The position numbers were made by a program, and so were the translations under genes. A DNA stretch of 63,678 nucleotides, from NCBI GenBank assembly GCA_003244145.1, contig QHBM01000109.1:1-63678 (forward strand). The letters run 5' to 3'. Source of the stretch: Chthoniobacterales bacterium. Its GTDB lineage: Bacteria; Verrucomicrobiota; Verrucomicrobiia; Chthoniobacterales; UBA10450. The notes beneath the pieces were generated by a model that saw only the letters and a list, made by a program, of their open reading frames with translations, was not told the origin of the DNA and did not search any database. Positions 51,270 to 59,949 of this stretch are shown here, in pieces (the first letter of the stretch is position 1; each line of letters begins with the position of its first letter).

Positions 51270-51460
51270 TTCGCGAGCCGAAGAAGCCAAGTCGCCGGAG
51301 TCCCGGCAAGGTGAAGCGACAAAGAGATGCGGCGCAATCCAGTCGTGGCGCGCAGAGTAAAGCTGCGGCGGCGAAGGTTGAAGGGAGGAGTGAAAGAGCA
51401 GACGACGAACCGATCAGATGCGCCAGTCCGCCTTGTTATCTTTCTGAAATCGAAGACTGA
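51266..51460 (+). CDS. Small basic protein ending PPCYLSEIED
   Basis: 64 residues. The N-terminal half is Lys/Arg/Ser/Pro-rich (REPKKPSRRSPGKVKRQRD) and the C-terminus ends ASPPCYLSEIED, a compact Cys-containing tail that I believe recurs in small bacterial proteins, although I cannot name the family with certainty. The ATG at 51266 overlaps the stop of the cupredoxin fragment (ATGA), the geometry of a translationally coupled gene, so it may be an operon survivor. Confidence 0.4.
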   Translation: MIREPKKPSRRSPGKVKRQRDAAQSSRGAQSKAAAAKVEGRSERADDEPIRCASPPCYLSEIED

Positions 51461-51498
51461 GTCAGTCGCTCTGCTCACAAAACCGCTGGATGATTTCA

Positions 51499-51728
51499 TC
51501 AGAAGCGAACTCCAATGCTCGCGCGAAGCCGGTAATCCGGCACGACTTGTAGTGCGGTGTTGTCCAACGCGACCGGAAGTTCAGCGGCAAGCTCGCCGCT
51601 GATTTTACCGAACGACCCGACCACCCGCGGCCCGACAAAGACCGAGGTAATACCGGTATCTTCATCTCGGCCGCGCCCCTGAGGCTGGTGATCTGTTCGA
51701 GTTGGCTAAGATTCATCTCAGTCTTCAT
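51499..51728 (-). pseudogene. Fragment: end of an outer-membrane beta-barrel protein
   Basis: The minus strand begins MKTEMNLSQLEQITSLRG, then a frame change leads into DTGITSVFVGPRVVGSFGKI, then a stretch ending VVPDYRLRASIGVRF and a stop at 51499-51501. The alternating strands and terminal Phe are those of an outer-membrane barrel. The main N-terminal part is missing. It overlaps the end of the FAD oxidoreductase by 11 bp. Confidence 0.6.
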
Positions 51729-52911
51729 GGGGTTTCTCCGGCAAGCGCCCTTTCAGGTTCTCGCGCGTGAATGGTCCGGGCGCCGCGATTAAACGACGCG
51801 CAGCCTCGACCTGGCCCCACACATTCCAGAGCAAGACGCCGCGAACGCGATCGCTTCTTAAATAATAGACGACACCTTCTTCGTTGGGCCGCTTCCAGTC
51901 GGCGAATGTTTCGAGACGCGAATCGAGTTCGCCGACTGCTTCATACCCCAGTTCGAACATGTCGGAGTAAAAGAAGGGCAGGTGATCATAAGGCTCAGAC
52001 TTTCCCGCCATGTTCCGGCCGGCCAATCGTCCCATCGTGTTGGCGTTGTCCTCGTGCTCGACGCGCATTCGTTTATCCAGCGCCGGGTTGTAGAAAACAG
52101 CCACGTCTCCCGCCGCGTAGATATCGGCTTCTCCGGTGCGCAGGAATTCATCCACAGTGATTCCTTTCTCCGTCGTTAGGCCAATGGATTCGGCGAGCTC
52201 GATGTTTGGCTCGATCCCAATGCCCGCGACGACGGCGTCGACCAGAATCGTTTTCCCGGAAGCGGTTTTCAGCGCGCGTTGATTACCTTGCGCTTCGGAA
52301 GCAACGACCTTTTCTCCGCCTAACAACTCCACTCCCTTTTCCTTGTAAATTCCGGAGACATATTGCGCCAGGTCGCGCGGAAAAATGCGTTCGCCGACCT
52401 CGTGACCGGGGAAGATCATCGTGACCTTCTTCCCGTTCATGGCGAGGGCGGCCGCAATTTCGCTTCCGATGAACCCGCCTCCGATCACAGCGAAGCGCTC
52501 GGCTTTTTCGGTCAACGCACGAAGACGCCGGTAATCCGCCAGGGTGCGAAAATAAATCATCTGGTCGTCCTCAAAGGGCAGACGGCGAGGCGTGCCGCCC
52601 GTGGCCAGCAGAAGTTTCCCATAGGTGAAAACATTTCCCTGGTCGTCAACCGCGCGGCGTTCCTTCGGAATGATCTTCTTAATTGTGCGACCCAGATGCA
52701 GCTCGGGCGCGTTCCCCTTTGGCTTACGCCAGATGCCGTCCACCGGGTCGCCCTTCCATAAACCTTTCGATAAAGGAGGACGATTGTATGGCGGGTCCGA
52801 CTCCGTGCTGACGATCCCTATGCTGCCAGTCGGATCTACTTCGCGAATGCCGTCCACCGCTGCGGCCGCCGTCATTCCGCCGCCGATGATCAGGTATTGG
52901 TAATTCTTCAT
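51718..52911 (-). CDS. FAD-dependent pyridine nucleotide-disulfide oxidoreductase
   Basis: 397 residues from the Met codon at 52911; a longer reading to 53076 runs through the DoxX gene and is rejected. FAD-binding LIIGGGMTAAAAVDGI opens the protein, the NAD(P)H motif is FAVIGGGFIGSEIAAAL (about 160-176), and IYAAGDVAVF is the second FAD contact. It resembles AIF/rubredoxin-ferredoxin reductases; there is no CxxC redox pair. Its start overlaps the stop of the DoxX gene (52908-52911), so the two are translationally coupled; DoxX partners often work with such flavoproteins. Confidence 0.88.
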   Translation of the reverse strand: MKNYQYLIIGGGMTAAAAVDGIREVDPTGSIGIVSTESDPPYNRPPLSKGLWKGDPVDGIWRKPKGNAPELHLGRTIKKIIPKERRAVDDQGNVFTYGKLLLATGGTPRRLPFEDDQMIYFRTLADYRRLRALTEKAERFAVIGGGFIGSEIAAALAMNGKKVTMIFPGHEVGERIFPRDLAQYVSGIYKEKGVELLGGEKVVASEAQGNQRALKTASGKTILVDAVVAGIGIEPNIELAESIGLTTEKGITVDEFLRTGEADIYAAGDVAVFYNPALDKRMRVEHEDNANTMGRLAGRNMAGKSEPYDHLPFFYSDMFELGYEAVGELDSRLETFADWKRPNEEGVVYYLRSDRVRGVLLWNVWGQVEAARRLIAAPGPFTRENLKGRLPEKPHED

Positions 52912-53324
52912 GTCAGGCGGGCGAATTGTTGACTGAGCCGCGCCAACGCCAGGGCGGCGAGGAGCAAGCCGAAATCGCGCAGTGCGATATCGAAGTAGCC
53001 GGGAATGAGAAGCAGGTTGGCGATGATCATCACGAGCCACGCCGCGACTACCCACGCGAAGATCCGCGGCTTCCACGCGACACCGATGCCGGCGATGATC
53101 TCGATCACGCCGACCACCCGCATCAATTGATGTCCATCGATCGGGGAGTGCCGGCTAACGACCGCAGGCAAATACTGATCCCAGTTGACGAGCAGATGGA
53201 AGAACTTGTCGAGCCCAGCCAGGATCGGCGCTGCGATAAAGGCGGCCTGCAGAATCCGGAATGCCTGATATGCCGGCGAGCTCGGGCTCCGGTCCGGTGA
53301 TGTATTTGGTAAGGTCGTATTCAT
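52908..53324 (-). CDS. DoxX-like membrane protein 1
   Basis: 138 residues from the Met at 53324, which is preceded by the operator-like repeat at 53361-53380. Four hydrophobic helices with the DoxX-type AAPILAGLDKFFHLLVNWDQ motif and a VGVIEIIAGIGVAWKP helix. DoxX proteins are small membrane partners of oxidoreductases and have been linked to thiosulfate oxidation and oxidative stress. Overlap with the downstream flavoprotein gene argues for joint function. Confidence 0.85.
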   Translation of the reverse strand: MNTTLPNTSPDRSPSSPAYQAFRILQAAFIAAPILAGLDKFFHLLVNWDQYLPAVVSRHSPIDGHQLMRVVGVIEIIAGIGVAWKPRIFAWVVAAWLVMIIANLLLIPGYFDIALRDFGLLLAALALARLSQQFARLT

Positions 53325-53360
53325 AATTACAACGCGTAGCTTTGAACGGTGCCAATAGAT

Positions 53361-53380
53361 AGTCAAGAATAATATTGACT
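53361..53380. promoter_or_regulatory. Operator-like repeat, copy 2 (DoxX gene)
   Basis: AGTCAAGAATAATATTGACT: perfect 6-bp inverted arms AGTCAA/TTGACT with 8-bp spacing, 37 bp before the DoxX start at 53324. On either strand TTGACT could also act as a -35 hexamer. Confidence 0.7.
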
Positions 53381-53433
53381 AATAGCTGCGGTTTTTTCAC
53401 ACAGTTAACTGCCGGAGCGATCAGACGAATATA

Positions 53434-53453
53434 AGTCAAGAAAGAGTTTGACT
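53434..53453. promoter_or_regulatory. Operator-like repeat, copy 3 (DoxX/nfeD intergenic)
   Basis: AGTCAAGAAAGAGTTTGACT: the same arms and 8-bp spacing as copy 2, 73 bp away from it, centre to centre, in the divergent region between DoxX and nfeD. Confidence 0.7.
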
Positions 53454-53566
53454 AATATTGCTCAATGGGCGCTAGTTTGAAGACATGTCTGATTGCAACT
53501 CAATCCTCAATCTGGTTGGAGCATGACGCCGCTTTCAGATAGGAGAGCGAAATCAGGAGATTGGAA

Positions 53567-54850
53567 ATGAAGACGGCGTTTGCAGGCCTGGCTCTTTTGT
53601 TCGTCTGCGCCGCGACCGCTGCGGCGGAAAAGGTTGCTCTCATCAAAATCGATGGAGCGATTGGTCCCGCGACGGCGACTTATATTGCTCGCAGCATCGG
53701 GGAAGCAGAGGCGCAGAATGCGCAATGTCTCATCATTCAACTCAATACCCCGGGCGGTTTGCTGGATTCGACGCAAAAGATCGTGCAGAGCTTTCTCGGC
53801 TCGCCTTTACCGGTGGTGGTTTATGTCGCCCCGACCGGCGCGACCGCGACCAGTGCCGGCTGTTTCATTACGATTGCCGCGAGCGTCGCGGCGATGGCGC
53901 CGGCTACGACCATTGGCGCGGCCCATCCGGTCTCGTTAGGCGGGAATCCGATCGGCGGCGAAGAGAAGCCGGATGATACCATGAAGAAGAAACTCGAGAA
54001 CTTTTCCGTGAGCTATATCGAGACCATTGCCGCCCGCCGCCAGCGCAATGTCGATTGGGCAAAATCGGCTGTCCGCGATAGCGCTTCGATCACCGCGACG
54101 AAGGCGCTCGAGTTAAAAGTCATCGATCTGATCGCTCCGGATCTGCCGGATTTGCTCAAGCAATTGAATGGACGCCAGGTCGACGGCAAGACCCTCAACA
54201 CGGCCGGCGCGGAAGTCTCCGAGATCAAGATGTCGTCGTCCGAACAGGTCTTTCAAAAGCTCTGGCGACCCGAGGTGATGTTTGTCCTCATGCTCATCGC
54301 GATTTACGGAATCATCGGTGAACTGACCATGCCGGGCGCGATCCTACCCGGCATGGTGGGTGCGATCGCGTTGATTCTTGCGCTTTATATGGCGGCGATC
54401 CTGCCAATCAACGTGAGCGGTCTGGCCTTGATTGGACTCGCCCTCCTTCTCTTCCTCTTCGATGTTTATGCGCCCACTCACGGCATCCTGACGGTCGGCG
54501 GCATCATCTCGTTTCTGCTAGGGTCACTTATGCTCTTCAATCACGCTGATCCGCTTTTTCACTTATCGCTCAGCTATATTATTCCGGCGACGCTGGTGAC
54601 GGCGGCGTTCTTTGTTTTCGTGATCGGTAAAGGTCTGAGTGCGCAGCGCCTGCCTGTGAAAGTGGGAGTGGAAACAATGTTGGGCAAAATCGTCCCCGCA
54701 CTCACACCGATCGACTCACATGGCGGCCGGGTTTTTATCGAAGGCGAAAATTGGAGCGCGGCCAGCGATCACCCGATCGAAAAAGGCCAGCTCGTAGAAA
54801 TAACCGCGGTGGAAGGATTAACTCTGAAGGTAACAAGCAAAGGAAAATAA
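53567..54850 (+). CDS. NfeD-family membrane serine protease
   Basis: 427 residues from the ATG at 53567, preceded by AGGAGA with 6-bp spacing. Signal peptide 1-20, then a ClpP-like serine protease domain (about 20-215) with the nucleophile region APTGATATSAGCFITIAAS and a Lys in the MKKKLENFSVSYIET helix, four membrane helices (about 235-365) and a C-terminal OB-fold NfeD domain. In homologues the protease cleaves stomatin-like proteins. A slipin gene follows within 5 bp, giving the classic NfeD-stomatin operon. Confidence 0.92.
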   Translation: MKTAFAGLALLFVCAATAAAEKVALIKIDGAIGPATATYIARSIGEAEAQNAQCLIIQLNTPGGLLDSTQKIVQSFLGSPLPVVVYVAPTGATATSAGCFITIAASVAAMAPATTIGAAHPVSLGGNPIGGEEKPDDTMKKKLENFSVSYIETIAARRQRNVDWAKSAVRDSASITATKALELKVIDLIAPDLPDLLKQLNGRQVDGKTLNTAGAEVSEIKMSSSEQVFQKLWRPEVMFVLMLIAIYGIIGELTMPGAILPGMVGAIALILALYMAAILPINVSGLALIGLALLLFLFDVYAPTHGILTVGGIISFLLGSLMLFNHADPLFHLSLSYIIPATLVTAAFFVFVIGKGLSAQRLPVKVGVETMLGKIVPALTPIDSHGGRVFIEGENWSAASDHPIEKGQLVEITAVEGLTLKVTSKGK

Positions 54851-54854
54851 GATT

Positions 54855-55640
54855 ATGTCATCACTCGAAGCATTACCCCGGCTGATTGGATGGATCATAC
54901 CCGTCATCATTCTCGCCATCATCATCCTGCCGCAGATGGTTCGCATTCTGCGCGAGTACGAGCGCGGCGTTATTTTTCGCCTCGGGAAGCTGGCCGGGGC
55001 CAAAGGACCGGGATTGATCTTCCTCATCCCGATCGTGGACCGGATGGTGCGGATCGACATGCGCGTCGTGACGATCAACGTCGAGCGCCAGGAGGTGATG
55101 ACGCGCGACAACGTGCCGGCGACGGTCGACGCGGTAGTTTATTTCCGCATCGTCGATCCAGAGGCGGCGGTCGTGAAAGTGGAGAACTTCCTCAAAGCCA
55201 CGTCGCTCATCGCCCAGACCACGCTGCGGAGCGTGCTGGGTCAGGCGCCGCTCGACGACCTTCTCTCTCAGCGCGACTCAATCAACCAGACTTTGCAGGA
55301 TATCATCGACAAACAGACCGAGCCATGGGGCGTGAAAGTCACGGTCGTCGAGGTCAAGGACGTGGTGCTGCCCGACACGATGAAGCGCGCGATGGCCAAG
55401 CAAGCCGAAGCGGAACGCGAGCGTCGCGCCAAGGTGGTCAACGCCGAGGGCGAATTTCAAGCGGCGGAGAAAATGGTGCAGGCCGCGGCGATGATGAGCC
55501 ACGAACCGATCGCGCTCCAGCTGCGCTTCCTCCAAACCATGCGCGAGATATCGAACGAGCATAATACAACGACTTTCTTCCCTATTCCGATCGATCTCCT
55601 GTCTCTCTTCGCGAACAAAAGCACGCTGCCCAAGTCGTAG
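54855..55640 (+). CDS. Slipin/stomatin-like SPFH-domain protein
   Basis: 261 residues. An N-terminal membrane hairpin (about 8-25), then the SPFH/band 7 domain (IILPQMVRILREYERGVIFR; VERQEVMTRDNVPATVDAVV; DIIDKQTEPWGVKVTVVEVK) and a helical C-terminus rich in Ala/Glu/Lys (about 175-230). Such proteins oligomerise in membrane microdomains and partner with NfeD proteases, encoded immediately upstream here. Confidence 0.93.
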   Translation: MSSLEALPRLIGWIIPVIILAIIILPQMVRILREYERGVIFRLGKLAGAKGPGLIFLIPIVDRMVRIDMRVVTINVERQEVMTRDNVPATVDAVVYFRIVDPEAAVVKVENFLKATSLIAQTTLRSVLGQAPLDDLLSQRDSINQTLQDIIDKQTEPWGVKVTVVEVKDVVLPDTMKRAMAKQAEAERERRAKVVNAEGEFQAAEKMVQAAAMMSHEPIALQLRFLQTMREISNEHNTTTFFPIPIDLLSLFANKSTLPKS

Positions 55641-56220
55641 GTTAAACAGGGTCCGAAGTAATGCCCGCCGTCCTCGACGGGAATACCCGCATCTATTCCG
55701 TGTGCTATTCGGAAATGGTTCGTCGTAGGATCCTAAAGCTAAGAGCGTGTCATGCACTTCAGCTGCCGATTACTACAACGGAACCAGCCGCGATAAGATC
55801 GCGCCGATTCGACGACGGTCATGACTCCGGAGGAGTCAGAGAAATTAGCCGGTGGTGGAGGGTGCCCGGCGACCGAAACCACCGGGCTCTTTCGGTTCCA
55901 AAAGGCGGCGCTCCGGCAGGAGCGCGAGAAGGGTTCAAACTTGCCGCTGACCAGAGGTATCGCTCCTCGTATTCCACCAAGCCGCGATGGCATGCCGGCG
56001 ACTAGATTGGCCTCCGGTATCTCGATCAGCGCGGTGGCTGCGGCAAGGAAATGGAACACGTGCCACGGTAAAGGAAACTCCTTCGTTTTCCGAGAAAATC
56101 TGCGCTCTCGAGGGCGCCTTTTCGTCGACTGCTTTCAAGATTAAGCGATTGCGGAGGTTGAGCGTGAAGACGCGCGGTCAAGGGCGAGCGTAGCGCGCTC
56201 TTGGTTTCGGGGCAAACGCG
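55641..56220. other. Gene-free stretch between slipin and chrA
   Basis: 580 bp. Overlapping ORFs of about 105-115 codons exist on both strands, but none has a recognisable domain, ribosome-binding site or coding character. No tRNA, no repeat of families A or B, and no clear terminator is seen. It separates convergent slipin and chrA. Confidence 0.5.
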
Positions 56221-57375
56221 CTAAGCTGAGCCGATAAGAACCGACGCGCTTCCAGCGCATGCGCCGCCAAGCACCAACCAGGCGGAGTTGATCTTGCAGC
56301 GGATCAGCAGAAAGAGGCTCACCGCCGCAAGGAGAAGCGTGAGCCAATCGACGACGGCATTGCGCAGCAACGCGAAGGTCACCACCACCATTAATCCCAG
56401 CGATGCGACGACGACTCCATCGAGAAACGCGCCGATTACGGGGGACCGTCGCATCCGCGGAACCAGCGGCCCACTGAGCGCGACGAAGACAAATGCGGGA
56501 ATAAAAATTCCGATCGTCGCGACCACGCCGCCTTTGAAACCGCCGAGAATGTAGCCGACGAAAGTCGCGGTCGTGAAAACCGGCCCGGGCGTAATCTGCC
56601 CCGCGGCTACGGCGTCGAGCAGTTGGGATTCAGTCAGCCAATGCCAATGCTCGACCAAATCGGCGCGCAGGAAGGCAAGCAGCACATAGCCGCTGCCGAA
56701 AAGGACCGCGCCGGTTTTGAGAAAGAAAAGAAAGAGCGGCCCGAGACCAAACGCCAGGCCGGTCGCGGCGGCTGTGCCTTTCAAAGCCGGGCCGAGCCCG
56801 AGAAAGAAAGCCGGCATGCTGGCTTTGCGCGTCAGCCAGTGTTTCCCAAAGCGCGCCAGACAGACGACCACGCCGGCAAGCAACAAAAGCAACAACTCGT
56901 TTGTCCCAAGAAAGTTCGCGAGGGCGACAGCGACTCCGACGAACGCGAGGAGCGAAGTTTTGATTGCGGCGGTTCCCAGCTTCCAAAGAGCCTGGGCGAC
57001 GATCGCGATCACGACGGGTTTCACTCCGTAGAGAATACCCGCGGCTTGGGGCAGTTTGCCGAAGGCGACATAACTCCAGGAGATCGCCAAGACAATTGCA
57101 AACGCAGGTAGAATGAAGCAAGCGCCGGCCACGATCAGACCGGGCCAACCGGCGCGGCGGTGGCCGATGTGAATGGCCAGCTCGGTCGAGTTTGGCCCGG
57201 GAATAAGATTGGTCGCGGCGAGCAGGTCGAGAAATTCTTCGCGCGTGAGCCAACGCCGCCGGCGGACGACTTCATCCTCTATCATCGCGATGTGCGCAGC
57301 TGGCCCGCCAAAAGCGATCGTGCCAAGTTTAAAAAAGAGGAGCGCCAGCTCTTTCAGCTTCGTCGCAAGGCTCAT
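56221..57375 (-). CDS. chrA: ChrA-family chromate transporter
   Basis: 384 residues in two CHR halves (about 1-185 and 200-384), the long form of the family. FFKLGTIAFGGPAAHIAMIE and GPNSTELAIHIGHRRAGW mark the first half, and AAGQITPGPVFTTATFVGYI the second. ChrA exports chromate; related proteins may move other oxyanions. It is the last gene of a PadR-DoxX-multicopper oxidase-ChrA run on the minus strand, 45 bp after the oxidase. Confidence 0.92.
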   Translation of the reverse strand: MSLATKLKELALLFFKLGTIAFGGPAAHIAMIEDEVVRRRRWLTREEFLDLLAATNLIPGPNSTELAIHIGHRRAGWPGLIVAGACFILPAFAIVLAISWSYVAFGKLPQAAGILYGVKPVVIAIVAQALWKLGTAAIKTSLLAFVGVAVALANFLGTNELLLLLLAGVVVCLARFGKHWLTRKASMPAFFLGLGPALKGTAAATGLAFGLGPLFLFFLKTGAVLFGSGYVLLAFLRADLVEHWHWLTESQLLDAVAAGQITPGPVFTTATFVGYILGGFKGGVVATIGIFIPAFVFVALSGPLVPRMRRSPVIGAFLDGVVVASLGLMVVVTFALLRNAVVDWLTLLLAAVSLFLLIRCKINSAWLVLGGACAGSASVLIGSA

Positions 57376-57420
57376 CAGGAAATGATTTACGTGCCTAACG
57401 AGTGTAGGAACGCGGTTGCG

Positions 57421-58920
57421 TCACGCGGTGTCGAACAACACCATGAAGCCGTGGTCCATGTGCAGTTGCTGGTGACAATGGAACAAGCTTAGTCCCGGCC
57501 GGTCGGCGACGAAGTCCACTTCCATTTCCTGATAGCCGCCGAGCATGACTACGTCTTTCATCACCCCGCCGGTGCTTTTTCCGGCGATCCTTATCAGCTC
57601 GAAACTATGCCGGTGCAGATGGATCGGGTGGATGTCGTCGCTCGCGTTGCGCATGCGCAGCCGGTAACGCTTCCCTCGATCAAGATGAATTCTGGGTTCG
57701 TTCGTCTTCATCGAAAACGGAACCTTGTTGATCGTCCAGAGATTGAATCTATCGGCGGCGGCGTTTCCCTTGGCGAAGGTCATCTCGATCACTTCGTCTG
57801 CGGTTGGTGCGTTGGCGTCTGCTTTGCCGAAGCGGGTATAATCCCAATGGAACGGCTGGGGCTTCTTCCACTGCGGCTCTCCTTTGCGTCCAGCGTATTC
57901 AATCACCATGCCCATGCCATTCTTGCGATCGTCATCGCTCAAATCTCCCAAGACCCAGACACCCGGATGCTTCATCTCGACGATGGCCGAGACTCGTTCG
58001 GCCGTACCGATCCATAACACCGGCACTTCCGCGGGGACCGGCACCGGATTGCCATCGAGCGCGACAACTTTGAAGGTGTGGCCGGGCAGAGCGAGGCTGC
58101 GAATCTCGCCCGCGCTGGCATTGACAATGTGAAACAAGATACGCTCGTTAGGCTTGACCCGGATCGGGTCGCCATGGCCGAGCATGCGGCCGTTGATCGC
58201 GAAGGCGCCGTAGCCGACCTCGTAGCCATGCGGCATTCCTTTGGCGAGCGAAGCCTGCATCGCTGCTTCACCGGTTTCCTTTAACTCGGAGACTCCCGAT
58301 CCGGCGAGAAAGTCCTGAGCCATATCACCGCCGCGGCTGAAAAACGGATCGAATTCCTTGAGCACAAGAAACACTTCGCGGTCGTAATCACCCGGCTCGT
58401 GTTTCGGCTCGATATAAACCGGGCCAGCCTGTCCGTTGTAGAGACCGCGGGAGAGATCGCTGCCGGCGGTGACGTGGGTGTGATAGAAGCGCAACCCCGC
58501 CGGGCCCGGAGTAAACGTAATGCGCCGCATCCCGCGCGCCGGGATGTAAGGCGTGCCCTCCTCGGCCGCACCATCGACATCGACCGGCACGAACTGGCCA
58601 TGCCAGTGCAATTGCTCTGGAACATCGGTGTCATTGTGGATGTTCACCGTGACCGGTTTGCCTTCCTGCAAACGCAGCAGCGGCCCTGGAAACTGTCCGT
58701 TGTAAGTGACGGTGGAGACGATGTGATCGGGCGCCAGTTCGACCAACCCGAGCCCGATTCGGATGGTGTGATCCGCCGGGCCGGTCGGCTGCGGCGTCGT
58801 GGTTGCGAGTGATATTGGTTCGGCGGCGCGCGCCGATTTTGGAAGGGCCGCGTAGCCGCCCGCGAGCAAACTGCTGACGAGAAACTTCCGGCGCGAGAGG
58901 TGGTCGGGTTTAGTGTTCAT
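57421..58920 (-). CDS. Tat-exported multicopper oxidase
   Basis: 499 residues from the Met codon at 58920, which puts a twin-arginine signal first (SRRKFLVSSLLAGG, 9-22). The copper ligands are complete: HWHG 105-108, HTH 147-149, HPIHLH 431-436 and HCHQQLHMDHGFM 481-493, giving one type 1 and a trinuclear type 2/3 site. It resembles three-domain laccase/CueO-like enzymes without a Met-rich insert, so copper, metal or phenol oxidation are all possible. Encoded between DoxX and ChrA under a PadR regulator. Confidence 0.93.
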   Translation of the reverse strand: MNTKPDHLSRRKFLVSSLLAGGYAALPKSARAAEPISLATTTPQPTGPADHTIRIGLGLVELAPDHIVSTVTYNGQFPGPLLRLQEGKPVTVNIHNDTDVPEQLHWHGQFVPVDVDGAAEEGTPYIPARGMRRITFTPGPAGLRFYHTHVTAGSDLSRGLYNGQAGPVYIEPKHEPGDYDREVFLVLKEFDPFFSRGGDMAQDFLAGSGVSELKETGEAAMQASLAKGMPHGYEVGYGAFAINGRMLGHGDPIRVKPNERILFHIVNASAGEIRSLALPGHTFKVVALDGNPVPVPAEVPVLWIGTAERVSAIVEMKHPGVWVLGDLSDDDRKNGMGMVIEYAGRKGEPQWKKPQPFHWDYTRFGKADANAPTADEVIEMTFAKGNAAADRFNLWTINKVPFSMKTNEPRIHLDRGKRYRLRMRNASDDIHPIHLHRHSFELIRIAGKSTGGVMKDVVMLGGYQEMEVDFVADRPGLSLFHCHQQLHMDHGFMVLFDTA

Positions 58921-58957
58921 GTCTTTGTGAATTGAGAAGCTGTGGCCGATTTCGATC

Positions 58958-59443
58958 TCAGGTTCTCGATGCTCTGGGCGCGAAGCGCGCGTCGAGCGAC
59001 CAGACGCCGGCTCCGACGATAAGAAGAAACAAACTGCCCAACAGCATGCAAAAATCGGCGCGCCCTTCGTGCGCCATGGGCCAGAAGCCGTAGTGCGCCA
59101 TTTTCGGAAGATCGAATCCGCCGAATCCATACCCGAGGAGAATCGGTATTTTGGTGGAAACAATTGCGACCGAGATATTCAGAAAAAGCGCCAACGTGGC
59201 GGGTCGTGTGAGCAATCCCACGATGACCAATCCGCCGCACACAATTTCAAGACCACCGGAAAAGGGAGCCATTACTTCGGGCGAAGGAATCCCGATTTTC
59301 AAGAACCGACCAACGCCGAGCGCGTCCGGAAATAAAAACTTCTGGATACCTTCGGAAAGAAAGACGCAGCCAACCAGCAAACGGATCAGGATGGTCGACG
59401 CGGGCGCCGATGTCGCCAAAAGCGAACGAATGGAGTTATTCAT
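58958..59443 (-). CDS. DoxX-family membrane protein 2
   Basis: 161 residues with four helices. RLLVGCVFLSEGIQKFLFPD, then a PFSGGLEIVCGGLVIVGLLT helix, are DoxX-type. It lacks similarity to the first DoxX protein beyond the family pattern. It lies between the PadR regulator (26 bp upstream) and the multicopper oxidase (37 bp downstream), so it is part of that operon. Confidence 0.87.
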   Translation of the reverse strand: MNNSIRSLLATSAPASTILIRLLVGCVFLSEGIQKFLFPDALGVGRFLKIGIPSPEVMAPFSGGLEIVCGGLVIVGLLTRPATLALFLNISVAIVSTKIPILLGYGFGGFDLPKMAHYGFWPMAHEGRADFCMLLGSLFLLIVGAGVWSLDARFAPRASRT

Positions 59444-59469
59444 AAAGGATGCTGCTGTGGGCCGCTGGT

Positions 59470-59781
59470 TTAATTATTCCCAACTATTTCCCGGAATAAT
59501 TCGCGGATTTTCGTCTTCGAATCCTGCAGTGCGCGACGACCCTTGGCGGTGACGCGATAGACGCGGCGGATCCGTCCGTCTGCGCGCGCGGTTTTCACGC
59601 TGAGATAACCCTGCCGCTCCATCCGATGAAGCATGGGATAAAGCGTGCCCGCGCTGATGTGATAGCCGTGCCGGCGCAATTCTTCTATCATCCAGTTGCC
59701 GTAGAGTGGTTCCTCCTCGGCGTGATGAAGAATGTGGAGCCGAATAAGACCGGAAAAAAGTTGCTGGTGTTCGAGGCGCAT
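59470..59781 (-). CDS. PadR-family transcriptional regulator
   Basis: 103 residues, the short PadR form. The winged helix shows LIRLHILHHAEEEPLYGNWM, GYHISAGTLYPMLHRMERQG and a wing YLSVKTARADGRIRRVYR, and the dimerisation helix ends the protein. It probably represses the DoxX-oxidase-ChrA operon it begins. An ATCGA-ATA-TCGAT palindrome lies 34 bp upstream at 59815-59827. A second, truncated PadR C-terminus is at 60907-61041. Confidence 0.9.
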   Translation of the reverse strand: MRLEHQQLFSGLIRLHILHHAEEEPLYGNWMIEELRRHGYHISAGTLYPMLHRMERQGYLSVKTARADGRIRRVYRVTAKGRRALQDSKTKIRELFREIVGNN

Positions 59782-59814
59782 CGTTATAAGCGAAATACGT
59801 TTCCGTTAACCGTT

Positions 59815-59827
59815 ATCGAATATCGAT
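59815..59827. promoter_or_regulatory. Candidate PadR operator
   Basis: ATCGA-ATA-TCGAT, perfect 5-bp arms, centred about 40 bp before the padR start codon. Assignment as the autoregulatory site is inferred from position only. Confidence 0.4.
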
Positions 59828-59949
59828 GCATCATGCCGAATCATCTCGACAAACTATCTGGCGTCAAGTGCGGAACGGACGTGTTTTGTCGCCGCGTTAT
59901 CAGAACCTGACGGAGGCGGAACCGAGTTCCCAACAGAGCGCCAGTCGAT

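Noticed and set aside
52912..53076. Upstream extension of the FAD oxidoreductase
   Set aside because: It lies inside the DoxX coding region in another frame; FAD-binding proteins of this family begin at the KNYQYLIIGGG segment.
55661..56144. Overlapping ORFs of about 105-115 codons on both strands
   Set aside because: No domain, no start signals, and strongly overlapping frames.
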